Source of the DNA: Pisaster brevispinus
Taxonomy: Eukaryota; Echinodermata; Asteroidea; Forcipulatida; Asteriidae
NCBI GenBank assembly: GCA_023634235.1
Contig: JAMKCF010000015.1
Span: 3,759,698-3,823,697, forward strand
Length of the DNA: 64,000 bases
Direction of reading: 5' to 3'
The position numbers and the translations under genes were made by a program. The notes beneath the pieces were generated by a model. The model was given only the letters and a program-made list of their open reading frames with translations. It was not told the DNA's origin and ran no database searches. Positions 32,653-45,500 of this stretch are shown here, piece after piece; within the stretch, counting starts at the first letter, position 1, and the number at the start of each line of letters is the position of its first letter.

Positions 32653-35600
32653 CTACACAGCGCTCTCTTGGGGTGGTGAAGGGCGGGGTAAGATGGGAGG
32701 GATGGGCTCGGCGGTGTGAAGTGGACGGAGGATGGGGGACCTCGATGAGAGGATGTGCTCGACGGTGATCTGCTGCTGAGCATTGCCCTCGCGGCCGATC
32801 GGCCGCAGAGATCTGAGCTTGGCTGATGTGACTGCCTCACCGTGACGGAGCTGAAGCTTTGGGCCTCGTTTGATGCGATTGCCCTCCTTGACGATCACGC
32901 CTGGTGATAGCTCCATAGATTCAATCTGTTCGTGGTCCACAACAAAATTGTTCCCAGTTAAATATTTCTCAACACTCACTTCTTGAAAATAGTTTCGATT
33001 TTATTTATTTTAGTGCAAAGTGTCATAACTTTGCAGATAAATGAAACAATGCGGAATAGACCTTAAATGCATTGACATAATCCAGCCGTCATCTTAGAGG
33101 TAAAACGGTGACGAAGCAATCAAAACGCACAGATCAAAGTTTCTTAATCGAGGAATGTTTACCAATTTCAAGTAACCATCGCTGTACTTTATCATAAAAG
33201 CATGCAGCCTAACATTGTTAGTTGTTGAAGACCAGTATTCTCACTTTGCGTGACATGAAACAACAAACCTGTGAAGTTTAAGCTCAGTCCGTAAAGAAAA
33301 TAGTAAAGAACCCCATCACTGTTTCATTTTTTTTTTTCAAACATCAAATTTCAAACAAGCAAGATCAAAATTAATTGTTTTACTAATTTCTCAACAACTG
33401 TATCATAGCATTTTAGGCAGAAATATTTCAAGGAAAGTTTTCCACCATGACTATCTTTCTATGTAAATGTAAGTAATATGTAAATCTGCAAACATTGATA
33501 TTTTTTATCTTACCAATGTTACCTTTTGAAGTAGGAAGTTAAGCAAAGATAAGAAGGTTTATCCAACTTACAAGAGGTGGGGGCAGGGGGGTAATGCCTC
33601 CACTGACAGTGTTGCTTTCGAATGCCGTCCTCATGTGTGTGGTCATTGTATTGCCGCTGCCCACCGTCATAGCGCTAGCCATGATGTTGCCTCCCGACTT
33701 AGAACCTTGCCCTATGCAGAGAAATAACACACAATTTGTTGGCAATATTGTACAAATATTAAATACATGTGAGTGTAGTGCAGAATATAATCATGAAGGA
33801 CTTCACACGCTTTCCATTTCACGAGGTGAAGCCGCGTGAAATGGAATAGTCCAGGTTTCACCGAGTGAATATATTCTGCAACAATGCACAAACGTACTGC
33901 ATTTAATATCTGTTTTAAATAACTCACACATAGATCCTTGTCATTTGAAAATTGTTCACAGTAAACACAAAATAGACATGGAAACTCGTCCACCCCACTC
34001 TTATTCCTGATTTAGAAGGCATACATTCAATCAAGTCTGATTACAAACGTTATACAGAGACATTTCCTGACATCTCACCAAATTGGTTTAAAGTAAAGGA
34101 ATTTCATGGCCTCTACTGCCCCTGGCCTTGGTGCCCTTCCAAAATATTACCCTATTCTTTAAGATTTTCTAGCCTTTTTTCAAGATGAAAATGGCCTTGC
34201 CCTCTCAAGGAAGAAAATTCCAGTTCTGTGTGCACACTTCATCATTTGACGTTTCGTAAAGAGTGCATGTCTTCCAGGGTCGTTTAAGATTATGCCTTAA
34301 CAAACAATTCTGAAACCCTTATCCTTCAGTATAACAGATGAAACAGGACTGTAAGCCTCACCGTTTCTAACTGAGCCGTTTGTATTGGACGCTTTATCAG
34401 TGCTGGAGATGTAGCGGCCAGTTCTCATGGCAATCAGTCTAGCATGTGCAGCCTCAACAGCTGGATCAACTATCGCAAACTTGGTTTTTACTCTGAAAAA
34501 AAGAAAAGAGAAGAAAAACAAATATTAATAACAACCAACAATCGTCATACAAATTAATAATTCTCTGGGTAAATTTCGCAACCTTTTCCGGCTCCAAATG
34601 CCACACCCCCTTTTTGAAACGAAAAACAGGCCACCCAACTGCTTTTATTTTTTTCTCAGTGAAAAAAAAACAAATCCTGAAGCTTAACAATCCAAGGCCC
34701 CAAGTATGAAATCAATTATAGTAGTATGGCATAACCAGGCGTGCAGCTGTTTGTTACAAAAGTGCCACGCACAGCAAGACTTTGTAACTGTGTTTTTTCA
34801 ATTTTCAATGGCACGGCTAAGAAATCAAGAACGAGGTAAGCAGCTGATCAGCTGAACAGCTGCATGCCTGCATTAACCTTTGAACCCGGTCAGATCTCCT
34901 CTTTTGGGGTCTACCAACACCAGAAGTCAGTGATGATAGCTACTTCCAAAAATAAATTGGTACAGGTAAAAGGAGAAATTTTATTGGAGAGAATTGGTAT
35001 GGTGATGTCAGGGCTGGGACTTTGAATTCTGAATGTAAAGAAAAAAACAATTTTCAGGGGTACGATTATAGGAAAATTACAAATGCAGAAAAGTTTGTAG
35101 CAGTTTCCTTTTGATTTAAAAAAAGAAAAAAGAAAGCACAAGAACTTTGGCAATGTTACAGGGATGGATTTACACATCGATCTAATGAAAAATTGGTTCA
35201 CATCTTCAAGAAAGTTTTGTGGCAAAGGAAGATCCTTCCACAAAATCCTGACAAAACACAGGCCTGAGTTGTCACATTTTGCTCTGATCTTTCTGCATAA
35301 ACCAAACTTGTGTTATTATTAATATTTATTGTCATGGATTATTCATCAGGGGGCGGTCTTTACCTGTGAGATGGAAGTCTCTCGGCATCTAATCTAATGA
35401 CCGAGACCACATTGCCCTTCTCGTCGTAAGTCACATCCTTGCTTCCTGGCGGTCGGCCTGCTTGAACCTGGAAAGGAAAGAAAAGAATCAGTATAAAATT
35501 TATATATGCAACCTTAATACACAAAGTTTCCTCTGAGAGCTATATTCTTAGACATATATTTTAATGCAAAATGGCCCCAAACAAGGCTAAAAGCCACTCT

Positions 35601-38600
35601 TGGTAAGGGGCTACAAGAAGAAAACAAACCCTTTGTCTGCAATATTTTTTTTTAATGTGAGAAACAGATTCCAAAGGTGGAAAAATATTCTTGCAGGAAA
35701 TTTAAATAAGAGAAGAGTCAAACACATTTTTATGAAAAGTTACACCATTTCCGGTAGAAATTTTATCAAAATTACTGCCAATGCTAACTTTGTAATAGGT
35801 ATGCCTACAAATTAAGGAAAAAAGAGAAAAAGTTTCCATTAAAATTAAAATTAAATGTTTATTTTTCTGACACAATAAAATTATCGGCACCATATTTTTT
35901 TTAAATGCCAGATTCGCATTGTTTCTCGGCATTTCTGTTTCCAGTCGTTCTAACAGCAGCACCACACTCAATGGAAACATCTAAAACACGCAGCGTTGCG
36001 CTTAAGCTTCCGGTAAAGTAGCCAAATGGGCTTAACAAACTGCATTTTACTTGCCACCCGGGAATTTTTAGTAGCCCAGATTTTAATCGATTATTGTCAT
36101 AAATGTTTCTTTCTGATGTATTAATGGTAGCGATCACAACCAGTTTAATGGTCAATAGAAGTTACATTTTCACACACTCAAAAGTAAATTAACACATTTT
36201 ATAAATTCATTATTCACATCTGAAAAGCAAGAAATAATGACAATTTTAAGCAAGTAGGTTGGACAAATTTTAGTAGGCCACAGGGCAAGTTGAGAAGTGG
36301 TGTTTACTAGCCCGTAGAAGTTTTTACTAGACAGTGTACGCCTGGCTAGTGCTAAGGGTAAGCCCTGCAGCATTTAGTAAGCATGTTGTACATGTTTCAT
36401 GCAATTGCAATATAAGTCAAGGCTTCTGCCATGTATGAAATGGCACCACCGAGGTCATAGTATAATTTAGTGGTCGACAAAATGCCCTAGAAAACTGAAC
36501 AGTGCAAGACAGTGGAGTGGCAGAGAGCCCATGATTTACAGCTACCTTAAGTATTGAATGGCATGATGAGGGCATATGTTCGAAGATATCTTTCTTCTCC
36601 GGTGTAGGGTCTCTCTGTTGCTGCTCGGCGAGCTGCAACTCTTTATCCGTCTCATCCAGCGTCTTGGTGATGTTCCTTAACCCGGCTGATCTCAGAGGAC
36701 CTCTGTGGGGCTTGTATTTGGGTTTGCGTGGCTTCACTTCAATGGGTTCAGTCTGTTTAGGAAACAGCAAGTGTTTGGGGTAAAAAAAAATTGTTTTTTT
36801 AAAGAGTCGTCAAGGAGTTTCTGTGAATGTCTTTATGATAATTTTTTTTTTCAAAAGCACTCATTTTTGCAGAAGTTATGACATTAGTCTCAATTTCATA
36901 AGTGACAAGTAACTAGAAAAATCTTGCCAAGCACAAACGGATTACTAGACAAACATAAATTGCCTGGGACTGGCAGTAATTTGTTTAGCAAATCAACACT
37001 TTTATGAAATTAGATTCTAGGTATTTTTTTGGCTGTCTCACAATGAATGTGATTGTACATTGTGGCCACTTGGTCTAGAGATGGAAAATGTTGGAGGCCA
37101 AGGCCGTTTTGTTGAGGTATAGAATCTTTACATTACCATAAATGGAAAAAAAGAAGTTTGGACACAAGAGGAATTTGTCTTTTATCCCTTTGTGATCAGC
37201 TTGAAGGTGCAAGAAGGTTTGAAAAATAAATCTTGACAAATCACTGGACTGTTGTTTATCATCTTACCTTATCGTGTTCAGATTTCTTCTCATCTTTCAC
37301 CTCTTCCACCTCTTCTTCTTTGATCTGCTCTGGTTTGGGCATGGGTGCGTATGTCTCATCCGCCTCTACGATGGTCCCCGTCTCATTGATGGAGGTGGGT
37401 AGGTCTTCTAGGATCTCGGGATTCGAGAGTTGACTGACGGATGTCACCTCCGTGTCTGCTTCGGACATCGGTGGAGATATGGGAGGCTGGGGTTGTCTTG
37501 GCACAGACCCCTGAGCCCAGGCGTCTGGTATGCAGGGCTGAGGCTCTGTTATGGAACAAGATTAAAAAATTTATTTCCCACTGTGTATATATTTTAAAAT
37601 AACTTGACTACTTTTGCCACACATGTTACAATGATCACAGGAATCAGGCATCTGGTTTTGTGACCTATTTTCTTGACATTTGATAATCTCAATAACAGAT
37701 GAAGTTATAATGATCACTCAGAGAACCAGGGACCTGTTTCCTGCGGGATTGCTCTAAATATATCAAGTGCGTTTCCTGGATTCCAGCTGTTGTCAGAGGA
37801 ACACTACAACTAAATGGAGGTTTACCCACAAACATCCCCAGATTGCATTTCAACCACACAAGTTTTGAACTCCAGCTTATTATTATTATTTTAATTGGTC
37901 CGAGAACAAATTGTCATTTGGTGCTTGATATGGGCTATAATTATTGTGTTTTCATTGTGTGCTTGGAATCTCAGGAATTTTTTAGAGGATTTGGGGTTTT
38001 TTTACAAGAGGAAAATAGTGAGTTAAAAGTATGGGAACATTGGAGGAGGGGGTTCCCTCTGCCCCCATATCATGGTATACAGATCGTTAAGTTATGGTAT
38101 ACAAATTGTTAAGTTGAAACAAAGTCCACCATTTAATAGGAAAGTATGGGATATGACTAAAATGGTACCCCTGTGTTTGTATTTTTTTTTTTTTTTAAAT
38201 ATCAAAGCTAGCCGAGAAGTTTCTCTGAGGTGTATTTACCTTCCTCTTCTTGCCATGTGAAGTTGTCTTCCGGATTTTCTTCTCCTTCATCCCTCGCAAG
38301 GAATTGCCACTAGGAAATCATTGACAAAGGGAACATCAGGGGAATGTTTTTGTTCTTAATCTTTCGATAGTAAAAACACTCAGCAAACAAAAACAATTTT
38401 GACAAAAAGATATGCTTGCCTGAAACTGGAGTAGGGAGATTTAGTAAAATATGATGATAGTAAAATATGTAATGGTTCCGATAAAAGTCAGCCATTTTAC
38501 GCAAACAATATTTTGACACCTCGTACAACATAATGTTAGCGCCTTTTTGAAATCACCATGAATTTGTCATGCCCAGGCAAAGCATTGCATCTTAATTTTG

Positions 38601-40257
38601 CAAAAACGTTGTATCTTGCACACACAAAAATTCTGTGCAAAACCATTGTATTTTGGCATATACTTGTTTTGTGTGTACATTAGGCCTTTTTTCAAGTGAG
38701 ATATAACATTCATACTCCCACATAATGTAAGTGCCGTTTGAGGAAATGGAATGTTTTTGCACCGACACAACGAATAGTAGTCTCTGTTGTAAGCTTCAAA
38801 TGGTAGACTCCATACAATTACATTGCTTTGCCCACTGTACACAGCCAGTTCCGCTGGCAGAGTGTATTCCAATGTAAGTATTGGAGGCTCTACAAAAAGG
38901 CCCCCATGGGAACCCTAACCTGAAAACAAATGACAGGCCTGAAATTTCATCTTCAAGAAGGCAAGGCCATTTTCATTTTGCAAAGGGCACTTCCATTGGA
39001 AAAAGTCGGTGGGAAACTTTTGAAGCAGAGGTAACAGAGGCCAAGGCCTTCATGTGAGTCCAGGCATGAAAGGAAACCATTGATGATTATAGCTCTCCAC
39101 ACTAATGCTAACAATAGAAGCTCGGTACCTGGATGTCAGACAATGTGTCAAATTTCACTAAACATACACATGTTCAAACTTTATGTTTACTTGTGTGCAC
39201 TGACTGTACTGCTGCGATCTGGTGCGCCGATGCGGTGATCATTTGAAAGCTAAGGTGGTGGAAAGTTTGTCTGACAAAGAACATTTTGTATTTTGAGCAA
39301 AAGTGACATCATTAATGTGGAGTGCTATTGCTTTGAGTTCCATGGGTTAACTTGAGGCCTTTGAACAGAATCAATATTCATCTATTCATAAATATTCATA
39401 AATATTCATCAATATTAATCTATTAACATGTACCTCTATAATCTGAAGAATAGCATCTCTAGCTTGTGTGACTGTGTATGGGTAAAGCTGCTTCTGAATG
39501 TAGTTGTCATAGATGATATGAAGGGCTGAGTTCACAACGTCACCAACAATATCAACAATGAAATCTTCCCCTTCTTCCTTGTCCAATAACGAACCCCTTT
39601 AACGAGAAACAAGTGAAGATGTTAAAAATAAACAACAATAAGACCTTCATAACGCTGAAGCTACATCTGGGCCCAATTTCATGGCTCTGCTTATCGTAAG
39701 CAAAGAATCGCTGCTTACGGAAGCAGGGAATTCCGCGCTTACATCAAGCGTATTTCATGGGTTAGCAGGGAATTTTTGCCTAAAAGTGCGCGTGCGTACT
39801 CCACGTTACTATGCATTCTTTGCTTACACAGCTAGCGAGAAATTCAGCGCTTGCACAGTAAGCAGAGAATGGTGATTGTAAGCACAGAATTCAGCAGTAA
39901 GCAGAGCTATGAAATTGTGCCCTGATAGATAGCTCCCCAACAGGAATGTTTACTAATTTAATTCACCAACGATAAAGTTCCATAGATTTGAATCGCAGAA
40001 AAACAAACTTTCTGTACGAGGAAAATAAGGCATATCACCTGTTTTCATATCATGCATATTTCACATTATTGTTCTTAACTACTTATTCAGTGTTATTAAT
40101 TGTTCTACCCTCCAACTTACCAGTCTGTCTCCGTAAAGCGACCAGGAATAACATCAGTATTTACAGGGGGAACAGGGACCGACGTGCTGCCTCCACGATC
40201 CTTGTCTTTGTCCTTACTTTTATCGGCACGGGACTTCGATACTGTTGCCCGTGACAT
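32653..40257 (-). CDS. C2orf81: C2orf81 homologue (DUF4639), nine coding exons
   Basis: Exons in reading order: 40257-40121, 39596-39434, 38309-38240, 37545-37268, 36752-36546, 35467-35364, 34492-34362, 33711-33572 and 32925-32653. Phases agree, giving about 500 residues. The N-terminus carries a charged SKDKDKD stretch, then VPVPPVNTDVIPGRFTE, a helical EEGEDFIVDIVGDVV segment, YTVTQARDAILQIIE and WQFLARDEGEE. DAWAQGSVP follows. These blocks, in this order, match vertebrate C2orf81 as I remember it. That protein is poorly understood and enriched in testis and ciliated tissue. The last exon's acceptor is the weak point: I used the CAG before ATTGAATC (phase 0), but the open frame runs on to 32979. 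A noncoding 5' exon is likely, because an acceptor lies at about 40312. No membrane segment is seen. Confidence 0.82.
33055..33150. repeat. Partial copy of the GACCTTATGCA MITE
   Basis: AATAGACCTTAAATGCATTGAC and ATCTTAGAGGTAAAACGGTG match the inverse of 13261-13433. It is truncated at its right side and lies in the last C2orf81 intron. Confidence 0.65.
33779..33882. repeat. Foldback with GCAGAATATA ends
   Basis: GCAGAATATAATCATGA at the left is matched by the inverse TGAATATATTCTGC at the right. Nested inside, CCATTTCACG and CGTGAAATGG form a second palindrome. It lies in a C2orf81 intron. Confidence 0.65.
34739..34915. repeat. Dispersed repeat, CAATTTTCAATGGCA family
   Basis: AGCAAGACTTTG, AACTGTGTTTTT, CAATTTTCAATGGCA and CAGCTGA-type words also occur, in the same order, at 49896-50010. 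Confidence 0.5.
39669..39923. mobile_element. MITE, ATTTCATAGAGCTGCTTA family, 255 bp
   Basis: It opens GGGCCCAATTTCATGGCTCT and closes with AGCAGAGCTATGAAATTGTG, its near inverse. GTAAGCA and TTAGCAGGGAATTTTTGC words fill the interior. It lies in the intron between C2orf81 exons 1 and 2. Confidence 0.75.
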
Positions 40258-40311
40258 TTTTACAACGTTTTTTAAAGCTGTTTTTGAGTTAACTGTTCCA
40301 GAAAGTTAAAC

Positions 40312-42474
40312 CTAAAAAAGGGGGAAAATTTAAGGCAATTGAAAATGCTAGATGTAAACTACTATAAATTAATTAAGTAAGCCTAGGCCTAAATAACTTG
40401 ACATTAATGTTCATAATAATTTATATTTTCCCTAACATCATTTTTTAAAACAATTTGGTCTTATAATCTTGAGATAATAATCAATATATTTTTTTTAAAG
40501 CAATAAGTTAACACAGGTATAGTTTAGGGTCGTACTCGTAGCATGTCGACCAGTTAAGAGCACCAGACTCAAGCTCTGCCTCTGGTGTTTCTGATCAGCA
40601 GAGTGTGGGTTCGACTTCGAGTCTCAGTTGCGGCACTAGAGCAAGATAATTTACGGAATTGCTTTTTGTGCTTCAGATTGGACATTAACTTCCATCCAAT
40701 GTTATTGTAAAAAGTGTTAGTGTTACTTGAAAGTTGAATGTTAATGGACTTAGTAATACTATAGTGGTTGTTACTTTGACCTGTTGAACTTGAAATGTTT
40801 TGTTAGGAGAGTTACTTAAAGTTAAATTAACAAAAAAAATTTAGTCATGAAAATATATGAAATTGATGCATTGATAATTTAAAAAAACAGACAAATCAAT
40901 ACATTCACAAGCAGAAACCTGGTCCACTTTTAAGGATATGGACTGTATGCGTAGAGGCAAATTCCACATAATTAACAGCCCAATTCCCCCCTTCTTGACA
41001 GCCCCCGCCCCCATTTATAATTATCAACAACGTCAACAATCGCATGCGTGCATGCGATTCCTGGCCAAAAACTACGATTGTTAACTACGAATATTTGATT
41101 AAATACACACTTACAATGCAATTTAGTATATCTCACATCTTCTCTACATCTCCGGGATAATGTAGACCAATTTCAAGGCCGGACGGTATCCTGTCAAAGC
41201 TTAAAATTAATTGTTTAACGAAATGAATTAATTTGGAAAGTTATTTACAATTCGTACAAACAGGCAGTGCATGCATCCTGCGGACGACACTGGTGATTCA
41301 AGATGGCGGAATAGTTGCTCTGGATACCGCGCATGCTCACTGGGAATAGTCCCTAAAATCTTCTCTCATTGGTTTATTTCACAGTTGTTGGAATCGACGT
41401 CATACATTGTTGTGGTGAAATTTCAAAATGGTGTCCACCTTTGGAGAAAAGTGTTATTTTCGAGATGTTTTTCTTTCAAACGCAAGCAAAGAACGATTTC
41501 CAAACCTACTTGATTTGTAATTCTATTACGTGGTAAGTAGTACTGATGATGTAACTGTTTGACGAAAATTGTGTATAACATCTATTCGTACTCGTAGTCA
41601 TCAGTGGCAGAATTAAAACACGGACTTGTGCCTAGACATTTCGCCCCAAGCCCAAGTAATACAATATTCAATGAACACTGTTGAGGCTTATCGCCCCAAT
41701 TGTATGCATGGCAGCTGTAGTGTCAGACATTGCACATAAAAAATATGAGACATAGAGAGGAGGGTTACGACAATATTGCAACAGCAGTAGTACAAGTACT
41801 AGTATTCACCCAAATATAATGAAGGTTGTTTTCATGCATGTCATGTAATCATTTGTAATGAGTGAAAAAAGGCCAGTCTGATTCCCATCCATTTCATTTT
41901 AAAGTTTGGCCTGACTGAACTTAATTTATAACGGACTCTTTGATTTTTTTGAGACCGAGTCTTCACTGACGACCAGACTAGGTAAGGTTAGTGTTTGGAG
42001 GGAAACAGGTCAGCTCGACCGTACTTCAACCACTCGTGCTCATTTTGGTCAGTTCGCACTCGGACCAACTCATCCTCCAACCAACTCGCACTCCAACCAA
42101 TTCGTACTCCAACCAACTCGTTTTCCGAATAACTGGAATGGGTACGGAATCAACACTATATCCTATTATTATTAAGATAAGAAACAAAAGGAATGTCAAT
42201 TTGTAATAAATTCCTAAAAACTGATGAGAGGTTAATATTTTGTTGGTGCTAATGTCAATAATGGGCTCTCATAGAATTCTGAACTTATTTTTTTTTTTTT
42301 AATGCCTGGCAAAATTCCGAACTTAAATAAAAAATAAAACAAATTCTGCTCTTAAATTTTAACTGTCCTAAATCAAGTTGGTCGAGTGAATATCCCTTAG
42401 TTGACATCACTTTGTTGTTATTGCAGTTCTTTGTGGAAGGTCTTTTAAAAAAAATGTAATTTTGTATTATTTTA
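40312..42474. promoter_or_regulatory. Shared upstream region of C2orf81 and ENKD1
   Basis: The two genes diverge from here. At 41299-41309 CAAGATGGCGG resembles a YY1 site, and at 41328-41337 CGCGCATGCT resembles an NRF1 site. GTTGCTCTGGATAC at 41314-41327 is one mismatch from the RFX X-box pattern (RYYNYY, 1-3 N, RRNRAC). A likely noncoding ENKD1 exon ends near 41532 at a GTAAGT donor, with an acceptor before 42475. All of this is motif reading; transcript starts are not known. Confidence 0.45.
40529..40690 (+). repeat. tRNA-Leu(CAA)-derived SINE
   Basis: The head reads like tRNA-Leu: GTCGACCAGTTAAGAGC (A box), CCAGACTCAAGCTCTG (anticodon arm with CAA), then GTGTGGGTTCGACTTCG (B box). The acceptor stem does not pair, so it is not a working tRNA. 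The following AGAGCAAGATAATTTACGG block resembles the conserved middle part of several animal SINE families. Confidence 0.7.
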
Positions 42475-42504
42475 GATTAGAGTTCTACTTTACATCAAAA
42501 CAAG

Positions 42505-45500
42505 ATGATGCTGTCCAGCCCCTATGCGACAGACCCGTCCTATGGAGGTAGTAAAGATCCATGCTGGGTGGACGTTGACAGCAGTCCAGCAGCTCCGAGA
42601 GTAAAGCCAGAAGCTGATGAGATTTATCAGAAGAGTCAGGGTTCTATAGGCAGGTTACTCCAGGTCCAGGGAGAGCCGGTGTACAGACCACCGTCAAGGC
42701 AAAGTGAGTGGAGAGATACGGGCAATCTGTTACTCCCCCAGAACTATAGTATGAGGTTATGAATTACCATAGAAATGGAACACACAGAATGCTGAGCTCA
42801 GTTGTCAACTGCGCAAACCTTCTATGTCAGTTGTGGACGCCTTGTGGATGTAAACAATCATTGCCATTGATCTTCATTTAATAATAGAGATCAATGGCCA
42901 ATATAAAAACCCTGTGACATGCCAGTATAGCAAAAAAGCTTGAGCAAAGGAGAGTGACAAAAATAAAACCACCAAAAAAATTTTTTTAAGTGAATTTCAC
43001 ACACCCTTTTCTTGATTTAATCATCATTAAATTATTTGTGTTGAACTTGATGATTATTGATTTGCGGAAAAGTGACAATTTTTTACCATCAGAAAGAAAG
43101 TGTGGATTAAAGCCTTTAATTGTTGTTTGATTGTTTGATTCTCAGAGCCCAAACCTAAAGATTTCACCCAGGATAACGTTCGCAGGATGCGGCAGATCCA
43201 GTCATTGAACAGACGCAAGAAGAACGCAGATGAGAAGGTGGCGAGACAACCCGTCAAGGTCCTTCCTCAGTCTGTCAAGTACAAGGAGGTCCCCTCCAAG
43301 GTTGCTGAACATGTAAAGGTAAGAGGAAAGTTGAAGTGGTGGGGGAAACAACAAAATACAGTGCTCAAGTTTTCGTTCTCACTCGTTGAATAATCATATT
43401 TGTTTCATGTACATGGCTTTGAACACCGATTCAATGCATGAGTGGTTTACTAGGATCCTTCCTCACTCTAATAAAATCGTACACCATATGGTAGCTCATA
43501 ACCTAAACTGTTGGACTCTGATTATGGTGGTATGCCTGATTCCATATAAAACATGGGTCAGTTTACCAGTGCAGTCGTCCTCAGTCCAACAGAATCAAAC
43601 AAAACATGCGGTTGGATTTGGATGATTTGAGGTTGTTAAGGCTTAATCCTATTCAAGCATTATCTAGTTGAGGCGTTACATTATGATTTGGACTTCAGGC
43701 ATGATATATATTTCCAACTTTAGTCTGATTTCCAATTAAAATTTGCCCTGAGAAAGGTAAGCAAAGTGGTTGTTAATTAGTATGAAAAGAATATAAAAAC
43801 CTATACCATAATGTACATGTAGTCCAACCCTACTTGGTCCTAATTTTCTTTTTTTCCAAGGGTCAAATATCGTGCCTGGGCTTTCTCTATTCATAATATC
43901 ATCTCTCTATCATTTCCTTTTGTCTGTTTTGTACCTCAGCAACCAGCCCCGCAACCCCGGCCTGCGTCTGCCAACTTCCTGAGGTCACATAGCAGGACAG
44001 GGGGTACTCCCAAGGTCAGAGGAAGGTCGCCCAGTCCAGCACCAAGACCTCAAACTGCCCCTGAGGTATTTAGTAGATATACAGCAAGACTTTATTAAAC
44101 ATCATTTAAGTGCATTGAGCAAGTTGGAAAGCTACGAAAAGCTGTGAAACATACAGTGTCTTTATGGTCTATGTTAATAATAGTACAACAAAATGTTTAG
44201 ACAGTGTTGGGTGCTTTCATTTATAGTTTATTACAGTTTGTTGGCAGTATAGAGGGAAGTACTGTTAAGATAAACTCCCCAACCTTCCCCCTCTCAAATT
44301 AATAAATAGAAATTAACCAATTAACCATTTTGATATTATTTTCCTGCTACTTGCCCACACTGTTTATTCTACCTTGAAATTAAACATTTTCAAGGATGAC
44401 ATATGTTGTTAGAATTCTTTTTACGGATCAATGACTTTTTTCCCGTTGCAGGCCAAAACGGATAAGGATGCCAACTTCATTGCCCACAATGCCCGCTTGG
44501 CAAAGAAACACCAGCCCCCTCGGCCGCCCTCAGCCCTGGCTGCAGAATCAGTGAAGATCAAACAGATCAAAGACATGCAGACATACCAGAAGGGCAGTGT
44601 ACCCAATTAGTAAGTAGATTATTTTGTGTCATTGTCTAGAACGGGGAAGACCTAGGGCCTGACTGGTCCAAAAGGCACATGTTAACCAGTTTGTGTACAT
44701 TGAATCTCACCTAAAGATCCAGGGAATCTCAAAACTGGGGGGCATTCTTGGCCCAATGTTATAGAGCTGCTTAGCGGCCGATTTTATGCTGACTGCACGG
44801 TTTTCATTTCATAGCGCTGCTAACCGTAAGCACATGAAAAGGCATGCTAACCTTCCGGTGCTTACTGTATGAAAATGAATGACGCAACAATGCAAATCCA
44901 CGATAAACGCGCAAGATGGCCGCCTAATTTTCTTGCTAACCTGTGGAATACGCTTACGCTTAAGCAGCACTATGAAATTGGGCCCTGGACCCAAATTTTG
45001 GAAGTATGGCCTAAGCACGCTGAATTGAAACAAGGTCCTTGGAATGTTTTTATTCAATGTTTATTTTTGGTTTAAAAGACCCACTGTGCAGCCTGGGGCA
45101 TTCTTACTGGTTTTATATTGACGAATGTGATTTTAATCTTAGGCCCCTCCCCCTCCCCCCCCCAAAAAAAACCCCAAACAACAAACCAACAACAAAACAA
45201 AAATTCAGGCGTATCGGCACGCAACTCGCGTGTGCTGGCCCACTACGCTAGCTTGTACATGAGGAGAGCCTTAGAGTTATTAGCATAAAGTACTCTCAAT
45301 GACCATGCAAGTCTTGCCGCATTCAAATACCCAGGTTTCATTAAAGTTCACTATTTCGTTTCCTTCAAGTTTGTTTTTGGTGCTTTTTTTTTTTGCTTAT
45401 TACTTAGGCAAAGATCAACTTTGCTCTTCAGACAACAAAATAACGAGCTCTATTTTTGTCTTCTTCACAATTAGCCTCAAGGGACGGCAGCAACAGTGGA

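Noticed and set aside
32926..32979. Extra coding bases at the start of the last C2orf81 exon
   Set aside because: The frame is open, but no AG acceptor in the needed phase lies at its upstream edge. The acceptor before 32925 fits phase 0; this stays uncertain.
40529..40620. A functional tRNA-Leu gene
   Set aside because: The acceptor stem does not pair, and the sequence runs on into a SINE body.
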